Assembly (NCBI GenBank): GCA_905234765.1
Contig: CAJOIF010000022.1
Coordinates: forward strand, 1-64,000
From: an uncultured Bacteroidales bacterium
Lineage (GTDB): Bacteria; Bacteroidota; Bacteroidia; Bacteroidales; F082
Length of the DNA stretch: 64,000 bases
Direction of reading: 5' to 3'
In this document: positions 24,601-33,112 of the stretch, piece after piece
Position numbering within the stretch: position 1 is the first letter of the stretch
Layout of the letters: every line of letters begins with the position of its first letter
Translations under genes and position numbers: made by a program
The notes under the pieces: model-generated
What the model was told of the DNA's origin: nothing
Seen by the model: the letters and a program-made list of their open reading frames with translations, nothing else
The model's database searches: none

Positions 24601-26079
24601 TTATACAGCATTCACAATTTCCTCAAAACTACGCGTGTCCTCGCCGAGGTTCATCTTCATCTGCTTGATGCGGGTCTTGCGTTTGTAATAGGACTCTGTC
24701 TGGGTGTCCAACAAGATGGAAATCACTTGGTTGGAGAAGCCGTTCTTCGAGAGGCAGCAGATGCGCACATCCCATTTGCCGAGTTTGGGATACAATTGAA
24801 GCAGGCGTTGCGAGAAGCCGTCGTAGACCAAATCGGTGAGGCTGATGAAGTCGGCCCAGTCGTCGTCGTTGAGCGCAAAACTCATCGAGTCGGCGGTCAC
24901 CTGCTCGCCAAGACCTTGGGCCGTAGTGTAAACTTTATTGCGCCCCATGATTTTGCTCGTCATCAACAAGTCTTTCTGCGAGAGTGTTTGTCGGTCGCGG
25001 CGGAGGTCATCGTTGGTGCGGATGAGGGTTTCCATGTCGCTCACCAGTTCGTGAATACGGTTTTGGTCACGCTCCATTTGGCCGCGAAACTGCTCCATGG
25101 CCAGCTTGTGGTCGCTCACTTTCTTCCTCACAATCAGCACAATGAACAGCATAGCAATCACCGCCACTGCGATGATGAGCCAAAGTTTCAGGCTGCGGTT
25201 GCGGAGCAGACTCTCCATCTCGCTTTTCTGTGCTTTCAGTTCGTATTCCGCCTTGAGGCGTTGCAGGTTCTCGCTGGCGTGTTCTTGGTCGCTCTGCATC
25301 ATGTTTTGCGTGAAAAGGTCTTGGTAATCGGTGGCCAGTTGGTAGTCGCCTTCGTTGTAAGCGATGGCGTAGAGCGTCTGGTACACCGACATCCTCACCC
25401 CTGCCCTTTCGCTGCGCAAGGCGGCATTGAGGTGGGTCTTGGCCGTCGCATAGTCCTCAGTGTAGTAATACAATACGCCGAGGGTCATCTCAGCGATGTC
25501 AAGGTCGTTGCCTTCCAGTCCGCCCTGCATGGCACGGTCGATGTATTCGATGGCTTTGGGGAAGTTGTCCGTAGGCAGGTAGTAGTCGCGGCCCATCTCA
25601 AGATACAAGTCATTCTGCATGGCCTCATCATTTAATAAGGTGGCGATGCTGAAGGCCGTGTCGTAGTAGCGTTTGACTTGGGCAAACTGTTCCAACGACT
25701 TCGCCACGCGGCCGCAGTTGCGCATGGCGGTCATCACCTCAGCGGTGTCGTTCACCTGTCGAAAACACTCGACAGCCTCGCGGTGCATCGTGAGTGCATC
25801 CTCGAAGAGGCCATGTTTGTTGTACATTGCACCGAGGTTGTCCCTGAGTTGGCCTTCCAAGCGGAGGTTTTCGGTAGTCGGTTCGCACCCTTCCATCAGC
25901 GACAAGGCTTGCAGGAAGCGTTCGGCGGCCTCTTCCGAGAGGCGTTGCTGGCGCAGTTCGGTACCTTCTTCATACAAGGTCCGCGCACGCTCATAGCGTT
26001 TGGCCGGAGTGTCACACGAGGACAGCATCACGCCAAGCGCGAGGGTCGTTAGGATGAGTGATTTTAGTGTTGCTTTCAT
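24601..26079 (-). CDS. Membrane-bound TPR protein with C-terminal HTH
   Basis: 492 aa. A lipoprotein-type signal (VMLSSC, Cys22) is followed by tetratricopeptide-like helices (about 30-285) and one strong transmembrane helix near 294-317 (LWLIIAVAVIAMLFIVLIV). Next come a coiled coil (about 320-370) and a C-terminal helix-turn-helix of LuxR-like character (about 430-485, including KNGFSNQVISILLD). The arrangement fits a one-component regulator with a periplasmic TPR sensor and a cytoplasmic DNA-binding end. Similar proteins are common in Bacteroidales. No partner kinase is nearby and the targets are unknown. It follows the GLUG gene's divergent side with a 92-nt gap. Confidence 0.82.
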   Translation of the reverse strand: MKATLKSLILTTLALGVMLSSCDTPAKRYERARTLYEEGTELRQQRLSEEAAERFLQALSLMEGCEPTTENLRLEGQLRDNLGAMYNKHGLFEDALTMHREAVECFRQVNDTAEVMTAMRNCGRVAKSLEQFAQVKRYYDTAFSIATLLNDEAMQNDLYLEMGRDYYLPTDNFPKAIEYIDRAMQGGLEGNDLDIAEMTLGVLYYYTEDYATAKTHLNAALRSERAGVRMSVYQTLYAIAYNEGDYQLATDYQDLFTQNMMQSDQEHASENLQRLKAEYELKAQKSEMESLLRNRSLKLWLIIAVAVIAMLFIVLIVRKKVSDHKLAMEQFRGQMERDQNRIHELVSDMETLIRTNDDLRRDRQTLSQKDLLMTSKIMGRNKVYTTAQGLGEQVTADSMSFALNDDDWADFISLTDLVYDGFSQRLLQLYPKLGKWDVRICCLSKNGFSNQVISILLDTQTESYYKRKTRIKQMKMNLGEDTRSFEEIVNAV

Positions 26080-26317
26080 AGGCGTTTTTTTGACTTTCGG
26101 ACTATTGGCTGGGTCGTCCTACCTTTCACCCTTTACCGTCATGGCGGAGGAGCATCCGCCATCTCCTGTACGCGAAAACGCATCCCTTTCGCTTAGGAGA
26201 TTGCGGGTCAAGCCCGCAATGACGGTTTCAGGGGGGATTTCGTAAACCCCAGTCCCATGTCCGTCGATGCAAAAGTATACAGAAAAAACGCTTGTCAAGA
26301 GGTTTGGGAGACCTCCA
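26080..26317. repeat. Gene-free stretch with palindromic repeats
   Basis: No convincing gene was found. It holds a hairpin GGCGGA/TCCGCC near 26143-26160 and a palindrome ATTGCGGG/CCCGCAAT at 26200-26220. The latter has the same arms that enclose the repeat inside the nuclease gene at 6346-6406. A GAGGT/ACCTC hairpin lies near 26299-26315. Confidence 0.65.
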
Positions 26318-26319
26318 AA

Positions 26320-26415
26320 AGTTTTGTCCCTATGATTTTTGGTTGTCAGATTGCAAGATATTGGTTTTCAATCACATTAAATCTATATGGACAGAGTTTT
26401 GTCCCTATGATTTTT
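26320..26415. repeat. 21-bp direct repeat pair
   Basis: The 21-bp sequence starting AGTTTTGTCCCTATG occurs at 26320-26340 and 26395-26415, exactly 75 bp apart. The 54 bp between is AT-rich. There is no third copy and no nearby cas gene. The purpose is unknown. Confidence 0.85.
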
Positions 26416-26417
26416 AC

Positions 26418-26449
26418 AGAAAAAGGGTGTTCCCTAACGGAAACACCCT
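26418..26449 (-). terminator. Intrinsic terminator after phosphofructokinase
   Basis: On the minus strand GGGTGTT pairs with AACACCC (26449-26425), followed by five T and a T-rich stretch. It lies 22 nt beyond the pfk stop codon. Confidence 0.85.
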
Positions 26450-26471
26450 CGAAAACTAATTCCTGTAGTCC

Positions 26472-27689
26472 TTACCACTTCAGAATCTTTCGGAAATCGT
26501 ATTCCTCAGGATTCGGCAGGTATGCTTTTGCAGCTTCATAGTCATTGGGGCTGATGTACTGCAAGCCATCGTTGAAGATAAGCTCAGCCTTGGGGCCGTT
26601 CAAGTTGACGAGACGCGGCTTAATCTTGCCGTTCTCGTCTTCCACGTCCTTCAGATACAGCGGCATGATCTCACCCTTCGGGTTGGTGGTGACCATGGCA
26701 CCACTCACGCGTTTGTCGAAGAGTTTCTTCACGCCATAACCCAACAATGAGCAGTAGGTCAAGTCGTAGCCGTTCGGCTCAACACAACGGATGCCGTAGC
26801 CGATCTCGACGGGACGGCTCTTCACGTTGAGGCCCAAAGCCTTCAGACGCTGTTGCAACAACAGGTTGAAGATGTGCGCCTTACTGACATTGCCCAATTC
26901 GGGGTGACCATGTTCGTCGTAAGTGAAGGCCACGCCCGACTTCTCGATTTCCTCATCGCTCATAAAGTGGAACACACCCTCGCTGATGATGACCACACCA
27001 TAGTCGACACCCAAGAGCTTGCGCTTCACGATGGAGCTGACCACCAACTTGATGATGGCGTCAAAGGTAACATCGGCTTTGTTGAACATCTCAGGAATGA
27101 CGACCATCGGGCAGTGGCAGGCCGAAGTCATACCGAAGGCCAGGTGACCTGCCTCACGACCCATGGCTGACACCACAAACCAGTTGCCGCTGGTGCGGGC
27201 ATCTTCGTAAATGGTCTGCACCAGATGCACAGCGGCATCTTTGGCAGAGTAGTAGCCGAAAGTCGGGCTGCCCTCGGGCAAAGGCAGGTCGTTGTCGATG
27301 GTCTTGGGCACGTGTATGTTCTGGATAGGGAACCCGCTGTTAGCCAAGAACTTGGAGATGCGGTTGGCCGTCGAAGCGGTGTCGTCGCCACCGATGGTGA
27401 CCAACAATTTGATGTTGTTCTTGACGAAGAACTCTGTGTTAAACTCCTCATTCTTAGGTTTATAGCGACTCATCTTCAAGGCCGAACCACCTTGTTTCAG
27501 GATGGCGTCGGCATAGAGGAAGTCCATCTCGACCACATCGGGATTGGGCTTGAAGAGGTTTTTGTAGCCTTCGTTGAGGCCGAGGACGCGGAAACCGTCC
27601 TTGAGGAAGGTCTTGGCCACGGTGCTGATGACCGTGTTGATGCCAGGTGCCGGACCGCCGCCGGCGAGGATTACGATACTTTCTTTCAT
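26472..27689 (-). CDS. pfkA: 6-phosphofructokinase, probably PPi-dependent
   Basis: 405 aa. It carries the PFK motifs GGGPAPG (10-16), GGDDT (100-104) and PKTIDND (about 128-134). ATP-dependent enzymes have GGDGS at the second motif. The Asp in place of Gly is the usual mark of pyrophosphate-dependent enzymes, so this is likely a PPi phosphofructokinase phosphorylating fructose 6-phosphate in glycolysis. No promoter was clear; the 60 nt upstream are AT-rich and then run into a dispersed repeat. Confidence 0.92.
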   Translation of the reverse strand: MKESIVILAGGGPAPGINTVISTVAKTFLKDGFRVLGLNEGYKNLFKPNPDVVEMDFLYADAILKQGGSALKMSRYKPKNEEFNTEFFVKNNIKLLVTIGGDDTASTANRISKFLANSGFPIQNIHVPKTIDNDLPLPEGSPTFGYYSAKDAAVHLVQTIYEDARTSGNWFVVSAMGREAGHLAFGMTSACHCPMVVIPEMFNKADVTFDAIIKLVVSSIVKRKLLGVDYGVVIISEGVFHFMSDEEIEKSGVAFTYDEHGHPELGNVSKAHIFNLLLQQRLKALGLNVKSRPVEIGYGIRCVEPNGYDLTYCSLLGYGVKKLFDKRVSGAMVTTNPKGEIMPLYLKDVEDENGKIKPRLVNLNGPKAELIFNDGLQYISPNDYEAAKAYLPNPEEYDFRKILKW

Positions 27690-27745
27690 ACGTTATAATT
27701 TAAAGATTTAAAGATCTCAAATTTCAAGATTTTTCAAGTTCGGGT

Positions 27746-27852
27746 CTTTGACTCCCCCGCCCTTCGGGCACCCCCTCAAGAGGGGGACGCCTACCGGACG
27801 CATGTTTTGCGCCGCTTTGCGCGTCCCCCTTTTAAGGGGGCAGGGGGGATTC
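27746..27852. repeat. Dispersed C/G-rich palindromic repeat, copy 2
   Basis: Closely similar to 26-130 over its whole length, including the CTTTGACTCCCCCGCCC start and the GCCGCTTTGC centre. It lies just after the GH92 gene's stop codon in the same relative orientation as copy 1. Confidence 0.85.
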
Positions 27853-27876
27853 AAAGACTCGCTTTGCGCTTACTAT

Positions 27877-30861
27877 TTACTCTATCACCAACTCATCACA
27901 GAAGATCCAAGCCTTCTGCCCAGCACCGACATGGCCTTCGGGGCAAATGCCAATGGTCTTGGCCACCATCTTCACATAGCGGGCGTTGGTACGCGGACGC
28001 ACTTCCATCTCCTGAATGAAGGCGCCGTCGGCATCCTCAGGCACCTCGTTTTTCACCTTGCCCACGCTGCGGAAGCTCTTGCCGTCGTCGCTGACGAAGT
28101 ATTCCACCTCGCGCGGCATCCAAATCCAGGAATACGCTTCCTGCAAGAAGCTGCCTGCCAAGCGGTTGATTCTCTTGGCTTGACCCAAGTCGACAGTGGC
28201 AATCAGGTCAACGCCATAATAGCCCTGCCAGGCTCCCGTGCGGAAGTTGTCGGTACCCCGCAGATGATCGATGAGGGCTTTGGTGCCGCCCGCCGCATAT
28301 TGTTCGTTGTACATGTTCTCAAGCTTCACGCTGCGGTTGGCATCGATGAGATAATAACTTGCATCGATGGGCAAACTCCAGCGGTCGCCATAAGCCGACT
28401 TGAACAAGGCAGCAGCACGCACCGTGGTGTTCTCCTTCAGGCACAGCGGCAGCTCATACAAAGTGCCGTTCTCTCTCGGGTCGCTGCCGTCTAAAGTGTA
28501 GTAAATCTGTACGCCTTCGACAGGATGATTCATGCTCACCATCAAGCTATCGAAGAAGGTGTCGGACTGGGCGTTGATGGTCGGCACGATGACGATGGGG
28601 TCGCTGTAGATAGTCATCTTGGGGCAGTTCTCAGGTTGCGTGGCCCAAGTGGAGTTGGGCTGGTCAGTCATAGTGAACTCCAAGGTACCGCCATTGAAAA
28701 CTTCGTCAAACATAATATAACTGGTTTCCAAAGGCTTGCCGTTCAGTTTGACCGACTTCACGTAGCAGTTCTTCTCGCTCAGGTTCTTGGCGATGATTTC
28801 GAACTGCTTGCCGCTCTCGAAGGTCAGGCGGGTGCGCTCAAAACGGGGCAGACCCAGCACATAGTAACCTGCGGCAGGCGTGGCGGGATAGAAGCCCAAG
28901 GCGGAGAACACGCCCCAGGCCGACATCTGTCCGCAGTCCTCGTTGCCGGCATAGCCGTCGCGACGGTCGGTGTAGAAGTCGTCCATCACCTGTTTCACGT
29001 ATTTCTGCGTCTTGGTGGGTTTGCCCACGAAGTTGTACATATACACGGTGTTGTGGCTCGGCTCGTTGCCGTGGGCATATTGACCGATGAGGCCCGTGAT
29101 GTCGGGTTGCTCGCGTCCCGTCAGGTTGGAGGGAGCGTTGAAGAGTCCGTCCAGCTTGGCCTCGTAGCTGTCTCTGCCTCCCATCAGCTCGATGTGGCCG
29201 TTGACGTCCTGCGGCACGAAGAAACCGTATTGGTAGGAGTTGGCCTCGGTCAGCGTGAAGTTGACCTGGGCGGGGTCGAAGGGACGCATCCAGCCACCGT
29301 TGCGGCGGCCCTGGAAGAACTGGTTCTCAGGGTTGTAGATATTCTTGTAGGCCTGCGCCCGGGCATAAAACTCTTTGGCAATATCCATTTTGCCCATATC
29401 CTCGGCCATACGGGCCACGCACCAGTCGTCGTAGGCATATTCGAGGGTCTTCGACGTGGCCTCGCCTTCGAGCTCAATCGGGATGTAGCCGTATTTCATG
29501 TAGGCACCCATGCCTCGGAAGTCCATCTTCGACGAATTGACCATAGCCTCCAAAGCCTTTTCCGTGTCGAAGTCGCGGATGCCCGCAAAATAGGCGTCGG
29601 CGATGACGGGGATGGCGTGGTTGCCAATCATGCAGTAGGTCTCGTTGGCGGCCAGCTCCCAAATGGGCAGCAGGTGGTGCGGGTTAGTCTCGTACTTATT
29701 AATAAAGGTGTTGATGAAATCGAGGGTGCGTTCGCGTTGCATCAAGCTGAACAGCGGGTGCAGGCTGCGGAAGGTGTCCCACAGTGAGAAGACCGTATAG
29801 ACGGGACGCTCCGACGTATAGACCTTCAGGTCGTGGGCGCGATAGCGTCCGTCGGCATCGCTGTAGAGGTTGGGGGCCACCATGCAGTGGTAGAGGGCTG
29901 TATAGAACACCGTCTTGTTCGACTCGTTGGGGTCGCTCACCTCATAGCGCAGCAGCTCCTTGTTCCATTTGTCGTAGGCTTTTTGGCGCAGGGCATCGAA
30001 GTCGAAGTCGTTTTCGGCAAGTTCGGCCTTCAGGTTGTTCTTCGCGCCTTCCACATCGACGGCGGAGAGGGCGATGCGCATGACAACAGGCTGGTCGTCT
30101 TCCATGTCGAAGTCGAAGTAGGCCTTGACACGGTCGCCCTGCGCCCTGGGTTCTTCCTCTAAACGGACGCCATTTTCAAATAGGCTGCAACTCGCCATAG
30201 GCTTCGAGAACTCGGCGTAGAAATAGAGGTATTGCTCGTTGGCCCAGTCACGAGTCTTGCGGAAACCGCTGATGGCGTTTTCGTTCTCCACTTGGAGCCA
30301 CGATTCGTACACGAACTCGTCGTTGACACCTTCCACCATGTCAAGGAACAGATGGGCTTCGGCACCTTGAGGGAAAGTGCAACGCATCATACCGACACGG
30401 TCGCCAGTGGTCAGTTCCACTTTAGTATTATAGTCGTCGAGCAAAACTGAATAATAGCCCGCTTGAGCATCCTCGTTCTCGTGCTGGAAAGCAGAGCGAT
30501 AGCCCGAAGCGGTGTTTTCCTCGTCGCCTTTATCGAGTTTCACTTCGCCTACAATGGGCATAAAGCGGAAGTCGCCATAGTCGGAACAGCCCGTGCCACT
30601 GAGGTGGGTGGTGCTGAAACCGAGAATGGTGTGGTCGGTGGTGTGGTAGCCGGAGCAGCCGTCCCAGTCGTTCATGCGGGTATCGGGGCTGAACTGAACC
30701 ATGCCGAAAGGCACCGTGGCGCCCGGGAAGGTGTGGCCGTGGCCGCCCGTCCCAATGAACAGGTCGACATAGTTGGCGGGGTCAGTGACATAATCGGTCT
30801 TAGGTTGCTGCGTACAAGCCGCGAGGCATAACAGCAACAGGGGTAGAATCATTTTTTTCAT
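27877..30861 (-). CDS. GH92 alpha-mannosidase lipoprotein
   Basis: 994 aa. Start at 30861 (MKKMILPLLLLCLAAC), seven codons inside the longest frame, as this gives a clean lipoprotein signal with Cys16. The GH92 core begins VDLFIGTGGHGHTFPGATVPFGMVQ-like and runs to about residue 740, with NEPSHNTVYMYNF and GNEDCGQMSAWG typical of the catalytic barrel. These calcium-dependent exo-enzymes trim alpha-mannose from N-glycans and yeast mannan. About 240 extra C-terminal residues form a chitobiase-C-like module (IYYTLDGSDP) and a discoidin-like carbohydrate-binding module. As a lipoprotein it probably sits at the outer membrane or periplasm. Together with the GH29 enzyme at 61758 it suggests use of host-type glycans. 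Confidence 0.93.
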   Translation of the reverse strand: MKKMILPLLLLCLAACTQQPKTDYVTDPANYVDLFIGTGGHGHTFPGATVPFGMVQFSPDTRMNDWDGCSGYHTTDHTILGFSTTHLSGTGCSDYGDFRFMPIVGEVKLDKGDEENTASGYRSAFQHENEDAQAGYYSVLLDDYNTKVELTTGDRVGMMRCTFPQGAEAHLFLDMVEGVNDEFVYESWLQVENENAISGFRKTRDWANEQYLYFYAEFSKPMASCSLFENGVRLEEEPRAQGDRVKAYFDFDMEDDQPVVMRIALSAVDVEGAKNNLKAELAENDFDFDALRQKAYDKWNKELLRYEVSDPNESNKTVFYTALYHCMVAPNLYSDADGRYRAHDLKVYTSERPVYTVFSLWDTFRSLHPLFSLMQRERTLDFINTFINKYETNPHHLLPIWELAANETYCMIGNHAIPVIADAYFAGIRDFDTEKALEAMVNSSKMDFRGMGAYMKYGYIPIELEGEATSKTLEYAYDDWCVARMAEDMGKMDIAKEFYARAQAYKNIYNPENQFFQGRRNGGWMRPFDPAQVNFTLTEANSYQYGFFVPQDVNGHIELMGGRDSYEAKLDGLFNAPSNLTGREQPDITGLIGQYAHGNEPSHNTVYMYNFVGKPTKTQKYVKQVMDDFYTDRRDGYAGNEDCGQMSAWGVFSALGFYPATPAAGYYVLGLPRFERTRLTFESGKQFEIIAKNLSEKNCYVKSVKLNGKPLETSYIMFDEVFNGGTLEFTMTDQPNSTWATQPENCPKMTIYSDPIVIVPTINAQSDTFFDSLMVSMNHPVEGVQIYYTLDGSDPRENGTLYELPLCLKENTTVRAAALFKSAYGDRWSLPIDASYYLIDANRSVKLENMYNEQYAAGGTKALIDHLRGTDNFRTGAWQGYYGVDLIATVDLGQAKRINRLAGSFLQEAYSWIWMPREVEYFVSDDGKSFRSVGKVKNEVPEDADGAFIQEMEVRPRTNARYVKMVAKTIGICPEGHVGAGQKAWIFCDELVIE

Positions 30862-30995
30862 AGGACTGATAATAACTTTCACGCCGTAAAATTAGGAATA
30901 ATCCTTGATTCTGGCACAACATTTGCGAGAAAAAAACACATTCGGAAAAAAAGTGAAAAAAAACCAAAAAAACGCTACACTATCAAAAAAATGTC

Positions 30996-31003
30996 TATAT
31001 TTG
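30996..31003 (+). promoter_or_regulatory. -7 box for the 664-aa T9SS gene
   Basis: TATATTTG matches TAnnTTTG and is followed by GC. It lies 55 nt before the ATG at 31059. No good -33 element is evident. Confidence 0.6.
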
Positions 31004-31058
31004 CAGGCTCAACAACTGTAAAAAACACAATTTATTCATTAACTAAAAATTAAGTACT

Positions 31059-33053
31059 ATGAAAAAGGTTTTATTCCTTTCACTCATCCTTTCCATTGGG
31101 ATGATGGGCTTTGCCCAAAGACCGCTCAACAAAAAGAGCGACATCGCAAAAGCCAATGTGCTGACCCAGGTCCAAAACAAGATTGAGACCGAAGCTCCTG
31201 CTGAAAACTTCAATCACGAAGTGATGACCAAAGCCGCTCAAAGCAGAGACATGAACTCCATTTTTGAGACGGAAACCATGATCAGTAACTTCTACGACCT
31301 GCAGAGCAACAGCGCTCTCGGCAACCGTATCGCCACTTGGCCTGACGGAAGCGTGGCTGTCACCATGACTTGGGACAACTCAGAATCCTCCAGCTACACC
31401 AACCGTGGTACTGGTTACAACTACTATGACGGCGAAGCTTTCGGTGACATGCCTGAAGATCGCGTCGAAAGCAGCTACTCTGGCTGGCCGAGCATCGCTC
31501 CTGTTGGCAACGGCGAAATCCTCGCTTCCCACGGCGGCGGCAATGTCAACATCTTCAAGAGAGAAACCAAAGGCGAAGGCGACTGGGAGCAAGTGGCCCA
31601 GCTGAAGGACTGCACTTGGCCGAGAATCGCCACCACCGGTGACGGCCAGTATGTCCACGTTGTTTGCGCTGAGCAAGATGCCAACAACACCGTTATTAAC
31701 TATGTGTACTATTCACGTTCCACCGACTACGGCCAAACCTTCACCGAGATTGCCGATCCTCCGCAAGTTGATGTTGCTGGCATGTACAGAAACGACATCG
31801 GTGCCGACGACTATGTGATCGCCACCAACGGCAACACCATCGCCATCCTCTTCGCTTCGATGAACTACGATGTGTTCTACATCATTTCCCGCGACAATGG
31901 TGAGACCTGGGAGAAGCAAATCGTTGCTCCGTTCCCCTATGACCACAGCATTGACTGGAACCAGACCGCCATTACCTCTGACACCGACTCCATCTGGTGC
32001 TGCGACAACACCGCCAACATCGCTGTTGACGACAACGGCGTGGTTCACGTGGTCTTCGCTCTGAGCCGTTGGGCTCCCGCCCCTGATAGCGGCGCTGGCT
32101 ACTACACCTACTGGCCCTTCACTCAAGGCATAGTCTATTGGAACTCTGAATACACCAACGAACAAGGTGGTCACGAAATCCCGATGTTCGGTGACTGGAG
32201 TGGCGATGCCGCCCACCCGGACTGGGCCTTCAATGGCACCAATGGTGTTGCCAACACCTTGATGGACGACCGTCTTTGGGAACTTGCTGAAGCAGACGGA
32301 CACCAACACCTCCACCTTTTCGGCTTTGTCGATGACAACAACAATGGTGTCTACGGTGAATATACCGATCTGTGGGACAACCACGGCGATGCCAACAGCT
32401 ACCGCACCCACGGTATTGCTACCATGCCTTGCATCAGCGTTGACAACTGGGGCAATATCGCCTGCATGTACAGCTGCCTCTCCGAGACCCGCATTTGGAC
32501 CAGCACCTGGTATTACAGAGGTGCCTACCTCACCTTCAGAGAAGCCGACGGCACATGGCATGACGATGTCATGAACCTCAACGCCGACTTCACTCACGCC
32601 TATGGTGAAGTTTACTACACCACCGCCGCTTCGCAAGGTGTAGACGGCAGCTTCTGGTTCGCCTATATGGAAGACAGCACTCCTGGCCTCTATGTCGATG
32701 GCGACGGTGCTCCGTCCACTCCTAACAGCCTCTATGCTGTGCAAATCACCCCGATCGATGAACCCTTCTGGGGTGTCAAGGAACAAGAAGCCATCAACCC
32801 GATGACCTCCGTGCGCGTGTATCCTAACCCTGCCACCGACGTGCTCAACATCGAAGTGAACGCTTCACAGAGCAGCGCCATGAGCATCAACGTGTACAAC
32901 ATCATGGGTCAGAAGGTCATGGAACAGAATGTCAACGTCAACGCTGGCGTCAATGTTCCCACCATCAACACTGCTGACTTCACCAGCGGCATCTACTTCG
33001 TCACTGTGAAGGCCAACGGTTTTGAGAACACCATGAAGTTCATTGTGAAGTAA
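31059..33053 (+). CDS. T9SS-exported BNR/sialidase-fold-like protein
   Basis: 664 aa with a signal peptide (1-19, ending MGFAQ) and a T9SS sorting domain from about 585 (VYPNPATDVLNIEV) ending KFIVK. The middle has repeated SRDNGETW and STDYGQTF segments, which are Asp-box-like (SxDxGxTW) signatures of beta-propellers such as sialidases and other BNR proteins. The catalytic residues of sialidases were not identified, so activity is uncertain. Codon use is even and C-ending, unlike the AT-richer neighbours, which may reflect high expression. Own promoter and strong terminator; transcribed alone. Confidence 0.88.
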   Translation: MKKVLFLSLILSIGMMGFAQRPLNKKSDIAKANVLTQVQNKIETEAPAENFNHEVMTKAAQSRDMNSIFETETMISNFYDLQSNSALGNRIATWPDGSVAVTMTWDNSESSSYTNRGTGYNYYDGEAFGDMPEDRVESSYSGWPSIAPVGNGEILASHGGGNVNIFKRETKGEGDWEQVAQLKDCTWPRIATTGDGQYVHVVCAEQDANNTVINYVYYSRSTDYGQTFTEIADPPQVDVAGMYRNDIGADDYVIATNGNTIAILFASMNYDVFYIISRDNGETWEKQIVAPFPYDHSIDWNQTAITSDTDSIWCCDNTANIAVDDNGVVHVVFALSRWAPAPDSGAGYYTYWPFTQGIVYWNSEYTNEQGGHEIPMFGDWSGDAAHPDWAFNGTNGVANTLMDDRLWELAEADGHQHLHLFGFVDDNNNGVYGEYTDLWDNHGDANSYRTHGIATMPCISVDNWGNIACMYSCLSETRIWTSTWYYRGAYLTFREADGTWHDDVMNLNADFTHAYGEVYYTTAASQGVDGSFWFAYMEDSTPGLYVDGDGAPSTPNSLYAVQITPIDEPFWGVKEQEAINPMTSVRVYPNPATDVLNIEVNASQSSAMSINVYNIMGQKVMEQNVNVNAGVNVPTINTADFTSGIYFVTVKANGFENTMKFIVK

Positions 33054-33078
33054 GCATTCACATTGAAACGATGAAAAA

Positions 33079-33107
33079 AGGAGACCTTTCGAGGTCTCCT
33101 TTTTTTA
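33079..33107. terminator. Intrinsic terminator between convergent genes
   Basis: AGGAGACC pairs with GGTCTCCT around TTTCGA, followed by seven T on the plus strand and preceded by six A for the minus strand. It serves the T9SS gene and possibly priA. Confidence 0.9.
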
Positions 33108-33112
33108 TTGCC

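Noticed and set aside
26320..26415. Possible CRISPR array
   Set aside because: Only two copies of a 21-bp repeat, no third unit and no cas genes nearby.
26257..26541. 94-codon plus-strand open frame with a repeated SFVPMIF
   Set aside because: The repetition comes from the 21-bp direct DNA repeat; the frame runs antisense into pfkA and has no recognised family.
28525..29787. 420-codon plus-strand open frame
   Set aside because: Antisense to the GH92 gene, whose family and motifs are clear.
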